This document shows, one piece after another, positions 53,755 to 64,000 of a stretch of DNA of 64,000 bases (its first letter is position 1; each line of letters starts with the position of its first letter). The notes beneath the pieces are model-generated. The model searched no databases, was not told the DNA's origin, and saw nothing but the letters and a program-made list of their open reading frames with translations. A program made the position numbers and the translations under genes. Origin of the DNA: Ceratothoa steindachneri (Eukaryota; Arthropoda; Malacostraca; Isopoda; Cymothoidae); the NCBI GenBank assembly GCA_963969495.1, contig OZ018319.1, positions 200,358,736 through 200,422,735 of the forward strand. The letters run 5' to 3'.

Positions 53755-54303
53755 TTTTTTTAATTTAAAGAGCCCATCTGGCGCCTGCTAACTAGGGCAA
53801 AGGTCGCCGTAATTAGCGGAAAGCCTAATACTAGGCTATATTAAATAACAAAGATAAAAAAGGAACAAATGCAAGAAGCAAGCTTAAAAAAAAACAACAA
53901 ATAAGGACAAAAGCAGCAAGAAGGAAACGCGCGCCGGTGCCGGGGGGTAGGCCCGTCTCCCACCAGCACAGGAACATGCGACCTAAAACAAAGAGTCAAA
54001 TAAAATGGAGGAGGTCAGCCTCCTCCAAAAAGTCGTATAGTCTGCAAGTTTATGTACACCAACCAGTCCAGAGTACAAGGGACAAGCGGTGACGACCCCG
54101 CTCGCGCGAACATCACCCAGACTGGAACATTCGACAAGAATGTGCCGAAGAGTCCGGAGGACAACGTGGTCGTCACAATAAGGCGCAGGCGACCGCTCCA
54201 TCAAATGGCGGTGCGTCCCGCGAATGTGTCCGATTCGGAGACGACAGAAAGCAATTTGAAGCCATTGCGCCGTGATTCTTCCATGGGAACAGTCACGGCG
54301 CAA
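53755..54303 (-). mobile_element. I-group LINE copy 8, 5'-truncated
   Basis: A T-rich tail is followed by the 3' UTR, with hairpin AGCCTA-ATAC-TAGGCT at 53,822-53,837, and then the C-terminal domain of ORF2, including RLRIGHIRGTHRHLMER and YCDDHVVLRTLRHILVECS, where the second zinc Cys is His. It stops at 54,303 with unrelated sequence beyond. Confidence 0.85.
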
Positions 54304-55810
54304 AAGTACAATACCTTGCTCCATTCTACATTTACTTTCAGCACTCCCCCTCAAATATACCAACTCAAACCCTTCCTTCAATCGACATTGTCAAACCCCT
54401 CTCACCCTCAGCCACTAACCTCACGTCATTAGCATCTCCCAACATAGGTTAAAAACCCACCCCGCACCCAAGCCTTAACTATTCCTCTCTCTCAACACAT
54501 ATCAAACCACTCCCTCCAGCCATCCTTCACCCCATACATAGAGCCTACCATAACGCTTCCCAATCTACACGATCCATGACCCCATCATGTCGTTTACATC
54601 TCTTCTCCGTTACTTTAACTGACTCGCTGCAAATACTTTATCCACTCCCACACACTACTCGCTCTAAATCTCTCATCCGCATCATCAACCTCTCAATTAT
54701 CCTTCATATACGCCCAATCACACTATTCACACACACACACACATATTGCTTACAACACACACATTTATCACCCTATACTTTTTGCATTCGCCCACCTCCC
54801 CTTTACCTTTCACAGCAGTTCTGAGGCATTCTTCCACTTCCAAATTGCCTCCCAACACATTTTACTATATCAGCTGATTGCCCATGTTTTCAAACCTCTC
54901 ACAACACTCTCACCCTTCTCCATGCTTATCTGCTCCATACAGTAGCCGGCTCACATCAGAGAAGCCACACATTCACTTCATCTTCCATACCTACATTATA
55001 AAGCGTCAAAATACTCTCGCTATCTACACTTGATCTCCTCATTGCTGACAAGTACTCTGCCATGCTCTTCCACGTTGTTCACACAGCTGTTCTTCTCTTA
55101 GTTTCTCACTTCCTTCCTGAGTAACAACTTCTTCTTCTTCCCCGGATCTTTTACTTCGGCATTCCACCTCCCAGCGTTCTTTATTTTTCTGGGTTTAGCT
55201 CATCCACACACTGCCTTTGCACTACCCACTATCACTTCCTTACATTTATTCCAAGTTTCCTCCTCTCTAAGAATTATCAAGGATTCTTCCTTCTCCACCC
55301 ATACAACAACCAATTTAACCTTACACAATCATACGGTCGAATAGTCTCCCATACTCACACCTCTTACAGCTTTCACAACAAATACGTCCCCCACCCCATC
55401 CATCTCTCCTTTGCACAACGCAGGTGCACATTTTTGTGCTGGAAGAATGTTTGCTACACAAGTTTCTTTCAGCACAAAACTCTACCCCTTTCTACATTTC
55501 ATTCTCTCCGTGTGTACCAAAAGTTCATGTTATCGTCTCGCTCATTGTCACCCATTCGTTCTTTCATAAATATCTCTTATACCCATCAACCATCGTTGCC
55601 CATTCACACTTCCATCCACCACTCGTCCCGTCATGATTCCTCAACCTCCCTTCTATCATTGCAGGATCCATCCACTACAATACAAACCGCGCACACTTGT
55701 ACTCGTGCATATCTCAACTTCACCCACATAATTCTCGAGCTCACACGCCTAATCGCACTCCATCTGGTCCAACCCCTATATTCCTTCCCTCAAAACACCC
55801 CCCATTAGGT
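54304..55810. other. G-poor, pyrimidine- and A-rich tract
   Basis: About 1.5 kb of plus-strand sequence is strikingly poor in G, made mostly of C, T and A with many CCCATAC, CACTCCC and CTCTC strings. It contains a CA repeat at 54,726-54,745. No gene motif was recognised. The bias ends near 55,810. Confidence 0.6.
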
Positions 55811-56339
55811 TCATCATACAGTGAGGCAGAAAGAGGAGAGATGGATAGGGTTAGCCATTTTTTTTCATTGTCGATTCTTTGCCCTGGGGTCAGTCGGCAG
55901 ACAAACTTTCACACTCGGGCTACGGCTTGGTCGAGTAGCCCACCCCTTCCTACTTGTCCAAGCGTTGCTTGGACAAAATGCCCTTTCTGAAGCGATCCGT
56001 TGTTCGGATCTCATGTTAAACTTGGGGGGCCTCCCAATGTCAGCATCATCCGTGGTTTAAAACCACTTCGAGGGGGAAGGGGCAATGCTCAACCAGGAAA
56101 ATGTACCGCAGCACACAACGGTAACGCAACTAATTCCAGTGAGTGACGTCACCGGAGGAGACATTCCAAGAGTTAACCCACATTCAAGCGCGAAAGAACG
56201 CACGCGCGCACACACATCTGAGCAGTCCCTTCCCGAGCGTGGTTCCCACGAGGAAGGCCGGCCTTCGAGGTCAAACGATGGGCAAGGGAGGTGAAGGGGG
56301 GAGGGTTTAATGGCCTGACGATCGTCGTTTCAGACTTAC

Positions 56340-56835
56340 CAGGTCCTCGAGGGTACTGGTGAGTTCGCCCGGCGTGGGCGAGGGTGGAGAAGGAAGGGGC
56401 TCCGGGGCCCGCTTCTGAAGAGGCCTAGGCCAGGTTGAGCGGGGACTGCCGTCTCGTGAGTCCCTTCCAGAGGTCGTGCTTGCGGCATAGCTGCGCCCCA
56501 CCGAGGGCGGGGGTGGAAGGCCCACCGACCTCCCGTTGTGAGCCAAACTCGCGTGACCTTGAAATGTTCGCCCTTCTCTCGGTCGCCTAAAGTCCTGGTG
56601 GGACGGGCGGAGAGGCGGGAGTCCGTGCACCGACGAGGGCCCCCCAGCGGGGAAGTGGGTCCCTGGCCGGTCAAGGGGTACATGGAGAAGGGATACCGAC
56701 TGCGACTTGTGGGGCAAATTCTTGTTCTGCCATGACCACCAGGAGGCTGGACGAGTCGGGGGTAGGGAGGAATCGTGGGGGCCGTAAAGAGAGTCCCTGG
56801 GGTGCCCTTTGAATGAGGCAGGGGAGGGAGCCCCT
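56340..56835 (-). CDS. possible host exon, Pro/Ser-rich, frame uncertain
   Basis: On the minus strand a strong acceptor (GGTTTTCCAG, exon starting 56,835) and an excellent donor (CTG/GTAAGT, exon ending 56,340) bound 496 bp of GC-rich sequence. More than one frame is open. The frame I favour encodes a Pro/Ser/Arg-rich segment with GRDSRDGSPRSTWPRP and ends PTPGELTSTLEDL at the donor, which looks like the cytoplasmic tail of a membrane protein. The sequence belongs to none of the repeat families of the window. I do not recognise the protein. High GC by itself keeps several frames open, so this is a candidate only. Confidence 0.35.
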
Positions 56836-56914
56836 CTGGAAAACCAACTGTTGCTCGGCATGACACTTCTTCATCCTCGCCGTCGGCGCAGAAAAGAGGG
56901 CACAAGAGGCTTAC

Positions 56915-57050
56915 TCCAGCTTCTCGGCTGTACCTGGGAGAGTCCCAAGATCCTAAATCATCTCCACTAGAAATTGGACTCCAACGCCGATTCACCACAA
57001 CATAAACACCACACAGGATTATCACAGAAAGAAAGAAATTTCCACCTTGT
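56915..57050 (-). CDS. possible host exon with a transmembrane segment
   Basis: Immediately upstream (79 bp from the exon at 56,340-56,835) the minus strand encodes GGNFFLSVIILCGVYVVV, a good membrane helix, followed by a basic stop-transfer NRRWSPISSGDD and SWDSPRYSREAG, ending at the donor GGA/GTAAGC (exon end 56,915). The start is unclear; a pyrimidine-rich stretch ending ACAAG near 57,050 is a weak acceptor. The phase at the donor does not match the frame I favour in the next exon, which is a real problem for joining them. Confidence 0.3.
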
Positions 57051-57119
57051 AGAATGGTAGGTAGAGACGGGTAGAGCGCGAACAGCACACAAAGCGCGAG
57101 CACAGGCCGGACGCCGGAA

Positions 57120-57816
57120 CTAAACTGAGGCGGGAAAAGAATGAGTCGCTGTGGAACGCCACCAAAAGGTGATCACTGCAAGCCAAAAACATCTACCCGG
57201 ATAAGGATCCCTCACCGGGGTGCTCTGGCTCACCTTTCTGATGTATGCACACTTCCGAGGGGAGAGGATGATGAAAGGTGTTATTGCCAAAGGACAACAC
57301 TAAAAGTGATGGCGGGGGGGGGGAGGGAGCTTCAATCGCCCATATCCCGAGTGCAGTTTGGGCAGAATTGGCAGTCATCGGCAACCCTTGTCAGTTGCCG
57401 AAGCTATTCGGAGGAGCGAAGAACGCGCCCATCCGGCATTCACGCTGGGCCAACGCTTTCCCATCGAACGCGGAGCGAACAAGACTTTCCACGCAGAGGG
57501 TGGGTGGGGTGGGGGTACTTAGAGGGGAGATCTTTAAATTGGAAAAGAATGAAACCTAGTCAAATTGAGCCACAATGCATTCAGCAATCACTACATTTGG
57601 TGCAACATTGTATGGGGGGAGGGGAGTGACGAAAGAGAAAACCAATCCAAAGGATGAGGGATTTTGTTGAAAAGGAAACTGGGGGTGCCGAACGAGGTCA
57701 TCTTCAATCAGTGGGGAAATAAGGATGAAGGAAAGGCGAGAAAAGAAAATATAACTCTTCAGAGGTGACCTGCCCCAAATCCGGGAAAATCCCCTCCCCC
57801 TCCAAACAATCAACTG
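57120..57816. other. unassigned GC-moderate sequence
   Basis: No motif recognised. A 162-codon plus-strand frame at 57,141-57,629 has no domain and no repeats, and I do not call it a gene. Confidence 0.45.
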
Positions 57817-58659
57817 ACTTATGCCCACTTGGGCCTAAGTGGCCGGAATCACGACAGCCTAGCACTAGGCTACTTTAAAATAAGAATATAAAAACACAAC
57901 AGCGATAAAAAGGGAGGATGGCAATAATTAGGAAGCAAGCTCCGGCATCGGGGGTATGTCCCCCTCCCCCCGGCGCAGGAGTGTGCGACCTACAAAGAAA
58001 ACAATAACAAAAAACAAAACCTAGTTAAATAAGGGGGAGAAGGCCGGCCTCACCCCAAAAGTCTATAAGTCCACCAGTCAATGTGCACGAACTCGTACCG
58101 AGTACAAGGGACAGGCGGTAGCGACCCCGCCCATCCCGATACCGGGACAGGTAACGTGCGCCAAGATCACCCAGACTGGGACATTCGACAAGAATGTGCC
58201 GAAAAGTCTGGGGGACGACGCAGTCATCACAATAGGGCGCTCCATTAAATGACTATGCGTCAAACAAAGGGAATACCGCGTGGAAACTGACCCCCTCTTG
58301 GGACTTGGAGCCATCCGTAAACAATGGCACGGTTCCAGCGTGACACGAGGTGTGTTCAAAAAAGGTCGAACGCAATACTGTCGGCGCTGTACAAGCTCTG
58401 GGAGCAGAGGCGTGGCGACAAATAGCCAAATGTGGTACCCTCCAGGGTGGCGTCCTGGACAGAACCAGGGGCGCCACCGGCCCGAGAGCTATACCTAGCT
58501 CTCGAAGGAGTTTTCTGGCCTTAAACCCAAAGGGCATAGGGTATGACTGGCGTCTCTTGGCGGCATAGGCACCGTCGAAATCAGCTGCGGATGCAGTGAG
58601 AGCTGTTGGCGACTGAGGGAGGCGCCGGGCTCGCGCGTAACGGCGAATAATGCACTGTA
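57817..58659 (-). mobile_element. I-group LINE copy 9, truncated and deleted
   Basis: The 3' UTR (hairpin at 57,856-57,871, loop GCAC) and the start of the C-terminal domain are followed near 58,246 by a jump to the beginning of RNase H (VPLFTDGSKSQEG at about 58,300), so most of RNase H is missing. The RT thumb then runs to about 58,659. It begins without a T-rich tail, in the middle of the UTR stem region, so the 3' end is slightly truncated too. Confidence 0.82.
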
Positions 58660-58944
58660 AACCTACTGACGAATCCGAGGATACAAAATGTGTTTGGAAT
58701 TTGTCTCAGAGAACCAATAAGATTATCAATTGAAGTCAAAATTCGATCAAAACATTACCTTGGCCCTACCCTTCACCTCGGGATAAAAGTGTGTTGTTGT
58801 TGTTGTTGTTTATAGCTCTCGGGGAGCAGATGGAATATCTTCTCGATCCAAGCGATTGGGAGATTAATTTACCACAATTAAGTGGGGCCGTGTTTTCAGT
58901 GAAGCTATCCTTATGGATAAGGCTAAAGTGGAGTGAGGCTTTTA
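58660..58944. other. unassigned sequence with (TTG)n
   Basis: Contains a TTG trinucleotide run at 58,791-58,812. Nothing else was recognised. Confidence 0.6.
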
Positions 58945-61900
58945 TTTAAGCGCATCGAGACACTGCCTACTACGGTAGACGTGGCCGTAATCACCTTACA
59001 ACATAATGCTACACTAGGTTAAAAAACAAATATCCCCCCCCCCAACAAAAAGGAGGAAGCAAGCCGCGGTGTCAAGGGGAGGCCAGCCTCCTCTCGGCGC
59101 AGAAAAATGCAAGCTTCAACAAAGAGTCAAATAAAATGAAGGGGCCAGGCTTCTGCCAAAAGTCAGATAGTCCACAAGTCTGTGTACACAAATCTGTCCC
59201 AAGTACAAGAGACAAGCGGTAGCGCCCCCTCTCATCCCAATACCGAGGCAGGTAGCGTGCGCGAAGATCATACAGACTGATTCAACACAAGGATGTGCCG
59301 AACAGTCTATGGGTGAACAGATGGTCGCTAAAATAAAAGGTGCGAGTGAGAGCTCCATCAAATAGCGGTGCGTCCTAAGAACGTACCCCATTCGGATACA
59401 ACAGAAAGGGACCTGAAGCCGTCGTGGCATTGGAGGGGGAGGGAGGGGGCATGGGAAAAATCGCGGCACAATGCAACATGGAGCTATCCGTATACACTGG
59501 CATTGATCCAGCCTGACACGAAGTGTGCTCTAAAAAGGCTCAACTCAATACTTCAGGCGCTGTGGAAGCTTTGGGAGCAGAGGTGTAGTGAAAAATAATC
59601 AAAGGTGGTAGCCTCCAGGGTGGTGTCCTGGGCAAACTCAGAGGTGCCACCGGCCCTAGAGCTACACCTAACTCTCAGAGTTTCCTTGTCCTAAACCCAA
59701 AGGGCTTAGGGCATAACTGGCGTCACTGGGCGGCATATGCACCGTCGAGATCGCCTGCGGATGCAGTGAGATCCGTTGGCGACCGAGGGAGGCGCCGGGC
59801 TCGCGCGTAAAGGCGCAAAATGCACTGCACACTGCGCAGAGGGAGTGGCATCTACCTAGCATTGACATGTAGGCTCTCAATGGGGGACGTGCGGAAGGCA
59901 CCTGTCGCCAGGCGGAAAACGGTGTGGTAGATTGAGTACACCTTCTGCAATACACGCTCTGCCGCGGATGCATAAAACTCGATCCGTGGTAAAAATTTGA
60001 AGGAACAAAGAATAGATAGACAGCAAGGCGGTAGCTCTTTCAGCACCCCGAGTGCTGAACGTCACGGAACGAAAAATGTCCATGTCCTGGGTACAAAAAC
60101 CGCTAAGGATGCGAATATGAGCCGCCCAGGTGAGGTGTCATTCGAAAGCAAGACCTAGGAAACAGTGGGAATCCACCACTTCCAGGCGAACCCCCTTTAG
60201 GAAGAAGTCGGGAGGGGATTGGGGGGAAGGGGGTAGGCCGTAGTTGGCGGCAGAAGTGCACGACCATAGTCTTGGCCAAGAAAATTTTCCATGAGTGCCG
60301 AGGTAATACTCTTGTCGCTCAGGACAAAGAGTGTGACACTGAGGACATTTCCCTGCGGGACACCCTCTTCCTGCTCAATTGTGCCAGATAGCCTCCCCAC
60401 CCCCCACACACACCACGCCCCCGTAGGCGGAATCAACGCTCTCGCAACAGCTCCGAGGTGAAGATTGGGAGGTGTCCTGTCGTCCCCATCGTGTGGAGTC
60501 TTTCCATGATACCATATCGGCATGCGGTATCATTGGCCTTCTCCAGATCGAAAAACACCGTGGTCTAATGTTGTCTACGAAGAAAGGCTTCGCAGAGGGC
60601 AGTTTCTAGTCGAAGCAGAGCAATCGAAGTGGAGTGGAAATTGAGGAAGCAGCAGAATGAAAAGAAAGATAGCTTCCGATGTACAGGAAAAAGGCTAGTC
60701 TAACTTTAACAATTTCTCTATCAAAGTGCAAACGCAGGAAGTTAGAGAGTGGGTGGAAACCCGCTGGGGTAGAGTGATCTCTCCTCTGTTTACGAAAAGG
60801 TAGCACAGTAGCCATTCATCAAGAGTCAGGGAGAAAACCCTCTGTCCAGATCCTGTTGAACAAATCTAACAGAAAGGCCATGACTCCCTCACCGAGGGGT
60901 CGAAACATGACATACGGGACATCGTCGGGACCAGGGGCAGTGTCTACAAACGAAGCGATAGTGGAATACAACTCATTCAATGTAAACATGTCGTTGAAGG
61001 GTTCTCCACCTCTTGAGGTAAAGTCCAGTCGGCAGCCTTCAGCAATATCACGACGTGCATTGTATGCTGACGGGGCAACATCCCAGCTAGAGAATGCGGA
61101 GAAAGTGTTTCCGAAAGATTCCGCAGAGGACCCGGAGTCCGAGATTGCAGTCCCATTCTTCTAGAGACCGGGAGAGGGGTCCTGAGAGAACTTGTTCTGA
61201 AACCTTTCGATTCCCTTTGACATTTCTGCTAGTGGTCTTCCCGTTAAGTGAAAACAGATATGCCCGCAAGGAAGAGCGGCGGGCGTTCTTTGAAACATAC
61301 CGGAACCAGACCCTAGCTCGACGAAATTCAGCAAGAGTGAAATCCTTGGGGCGGCGCTTGTACCTCATGGAGGCATAACTCTTCTGAACACCACGGAGCG
61401 GTCGGTGTGCAAAACGGCCAGACGTTCTAGAAATATTAAGTGATGAGGTTACCGGAGAAAAACTCAACGGGCTCATCCAGCGACATAAAGTCCTCGACTG
61501 GGACAGTGAAATCAGTCATTACCTGAAATGCAGACCACCGCGCCCATACCAAGCACCACCAGGCGTTGCTTTAGGCTGCAGCGGTCTAGAAAATGATATT
61601 AGAATGGGAAAGCGATCACGACCATGGAGGGCATTGACTACCTCAGCCAAAATCAGATTGTGCATCTGGAGAGCACAGTGAGAGATAAAGACAGGTAAAT
61701 GAAGCGGTTCTCGGGCAGTGATGCGTAAACTCATTCACATTTTGGACAATTATATCCAGCTCCTCAATCAGGTAGCCAAGGACCTGACACCTGGGACTGA
61801 TTGAGTAGTCTGCCGAGATGGGCTGTCTAGTGTACCCATCAGTGAGAAGTCGAAAGGGCCTAGGCAACCGTGTCACGGTGCAGCGGAATTCACCAGCGTC

Positions 61901-64000
61901 GAAGCTGGTTGACGGTGGAATGTACGCAGAAAATAAAAGTAAATTTAATATGTATACAGGTGCAGATGCACTACTACTGCCCGAAATGAGGCATTTAAAA
62001 CAAAGAGAACGGAGCGATCACGCCGTGTGTAAATGGTGCATCCGCCTGCCCGGCCCCCATCATGTGGTGGTGGAGTCGCGAAACCATTATACACGGGAAA
62101 GGTAGGCAGGGGGCACGCGCCCAGCATGCTCTCCTACAAAAAGATTGCTAACGGGAAACGGGAGGAGATGAACCCCGCAGCTCCTCCCAGTTGGCCTAGA
62201 GTCCGCGGCGATTCCGTTGAAGGAATATGCCCCCAGGCCTAGATCGGAGTAGATGCGAGGGTCCTCTTCGAAGAGAGGACCCTCACAGAAATGGACTTCC
62301 GCTTCCCGGAGGCAGAACTCCGGGCCCTGTTGGTCGAACAAGGCGCTGAAGTCGACGTCACCTTTTAGGACTTATCATGGAGGTTGGGCTCTCCATGCGA
62401 GTCTTTTTCTCTTTCCGCTTCGAAACTTTAGGCAGGAAGGACGGCTTCGGAGGCGGGGTCGCTCCTTTGGAGGATCCACCATCTCCGAACCAGACAACTC
62501 AGCCTTTTGTATGGGCGCACGAGCCGAAGTTCCTTTGGTGCTGTCCTCCTTTTGGAGTCCAGCTTTAAGAATCCCGGAAGACGGCCTCACGACCACTTTC
62601 ATGGATGTCGCCTGCAGTGAGTTTAACGACTCGATGGAGGCCGTTTTGCCTTATGGGAAACGGTCACGATGGGGGAGCCTTGATTTTAGCTGCGGCTAGA
62701 TGTTAACCCTTTGTGCCGCCAGCTCTACCCGGGGAGCGCCTGAGGTAAGTAGAACCCGCAAAAGTGTTCTGAATTGGCGCCGAACGGCCCGTGCTCGTAG
62801 GCCTGGAGGGGTCAGGAGCAGAGGATGCTCTTTTAAATATTGAGACATAAGACGTCACAGGAGGCGCAGGGCTCGCCAGGACCAAATCTTTAGCCTCACG
62901 AAATGATAGAAAATCTGTAGCTTGTACGGCCCGGATTTCATTATCCATGAGAAACATAACCCGTTGCTTCGAAGGGATGGCAGCTCTCCGTAATTCTTAC
63001 ACTAGGCCACATACATTAGGGACATCGTGTACGCCTTAGAAGCAACTTACACAGAATTTTGGTAAACCCGACTCTTCATGTCTATATGAACGGTTCGTAT
63101 GGACGAAGCGGTGGCAGTAGTAGCACCTCCGCGGCAGTGATACGATTGCCTTCACGCAGAAGCGATACCAACCGGCAAGCACCGAATAAGGGACCCTGTC
63201 ACGGTCGAACGTGACGAAGAGTTTAGGGGTGGGTCTCGAGGTCCCTCCCTGTTTTCTCATCACAGGTTTGAGTTTGACCGTTCCATGGGCGGCCAGCTCT
63301 ACGGTGATCTCATCTTCGGCCTCTACTGATCAAACTAGCTAATGCTCTATTCCGATGGATCATGTTGCCCTTGGCCACATGCTGCCATCAGTGGTGCAAA
63401 TAACAAGAAAGCGATTGAGACCAGCAGGCTCGAAAACACCAGGTAGTCTCTCAATGAGGAGTCCTGACCAGGCCAGGGCGCCTCGGGGCCGGGACCTGCC
63501 AATCTTGGTCTGGTCGCTCGCCGAAACGGCAGCGGACCCCACCGCCCACGGAGTCTTTCTGTTCTTTTTACTTTGGGGGGAATGAGGGTGGGGAATGAAC
63601 CCGCAAATCGGGAGGAGGGGGGGAGGGGCTCCATGAGACGGCCATCACGTAACCCAATCTATGACTTTGTCTTATGTCTTGTCGATCCCTACTGCAGGCT
63701 TTAAATGCACGACTGCAAGACATTAGAGGGCACGGACCGATGGGCCCTGCTCTTCATTACCCCCCCACCCCACCGGAGAGATTGGCCCTATCAAGCCGCT
63801 TCCAAGGGAGCAATCAATTTTGTGGCGCCTGCCTCCTCTCTTGGTAGTCCTTTGTGATAGGAAATGAAGGACTGTCGCTAGGTAGGAGATAGATTCCCCG
63901 AGAGCGCTTCCAAAGAAGGGGAGGGGTTAGCCACCACACCCATAGACCTAGGAGAAGAGTAAACCTTCTCTCCGGTGGAAGATGGTTGAAGCGGCCTCTG
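58945..64000 (-). mobile_element. I-group LINE copy 10, near full length, runs off the window
   Basis: This copy is old and heavily mutated. From 3' to 5' it has the 3' UTR with degenerate hairpins (58,945-59,030), the C-terminal domain, an RNase H deletion near 59,470, the RT thumb and core (59,640-60,800), and the linker with TSGRFAHRPL (61,087-61,476). The endonuclease follows (61,519-62,180, with HHCPRTASFTCLYLSLCSPD and the start at LGACPLPTF), then ORF1 (62,200-63,400) and the Ser/Pro-rich N-terminus to the window edge. ORF1 keeps YCHRFVHTNRSYR near 63,100, with the last knuckle Cys lost. Its 5' terminus and target duplication lie beyond the window. Confidence 0.82.

Noticed and set aside
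57141..57629. A 162-codon plus-strand frame
   Set aside because: No domain, no repeats and no splice context. I left it as unassigned sequence.

Overview
This is a stretch of animal nuclear DNA made almost entirely of transposable elements. There are no operons, no ribosome-binding sites and no long uninterrupted host ORFs. The few host-like signals are short exons with GT/AG splice sites. The repeat mix (an I-group LINE with an RNase H domain, CR1- and L2-like LINEs, gypsy-type LTR elements, mariner/IS630, Merlin and hAT transposons) suggests an arthropod, possibly a crustacean. That guess rests on element types only.

Layout: 0.15-1.86 kb holds an L2-like LINE. A TIR-bearing non-autonomous element with a TATA box and a possible first exon lies at 2.7-3.4 kb. 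A hAT transposase remnant at 4.5-6.5 kb is split by a solo LTR that has a 4-bp target duplication. An internally deleted mariner with matching TIRs is at 6.57-7.51 kb. A plus-strand CR1-like LINE at 10.4-13.2 kb is split by an I-group LINE copy. The only host exon recognised with confidence, from a GCK-III (STK24/25/26-type) protein kinase, is at 13,297-13,522 on the minus strand. An IS630/Tc1-like element with long TIRs sits at 16.7-18.0 kb.

From 18.8 to 38.8 kb one I-group LINE family dominates. A 6.75-kb copy with both ends and a 13-bp target duplication (20,140-26,885) sits inside an older copy of the same family. Next to it is a three-level nest: an LTR retrotransposon (29,242-35,103, nearly identical LTRs, 5-bp target duplication) in a short LINE copy, itself in an older LINE copy. 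The LTR element has one open 723-codon gag-protease-RNase H ORF that lacks the reverse-transcriptase core and has no integrase.

From 38.8 kb on there are a Merlin (IS1595/ISXO2-type) transposase remnant, a Tc1-like remnant, long stretches with nothing I can assign, further I-group LINE copies (47.2-50.6, 53.8-54.3, 57.8-58.7 and 58.9 to the window end), and a GC-rich block at 56.3-57.1 kb that may hold host exons. Every I-group copy reads on the minus strand, the copies share two 3'-UTR hairpins, and none has intact ORFs. The coherent story is successive retrotransposition: old LINEs, then younger copies of the same family, then an LTR element that must have been mobilised by proteins from elsewhere.
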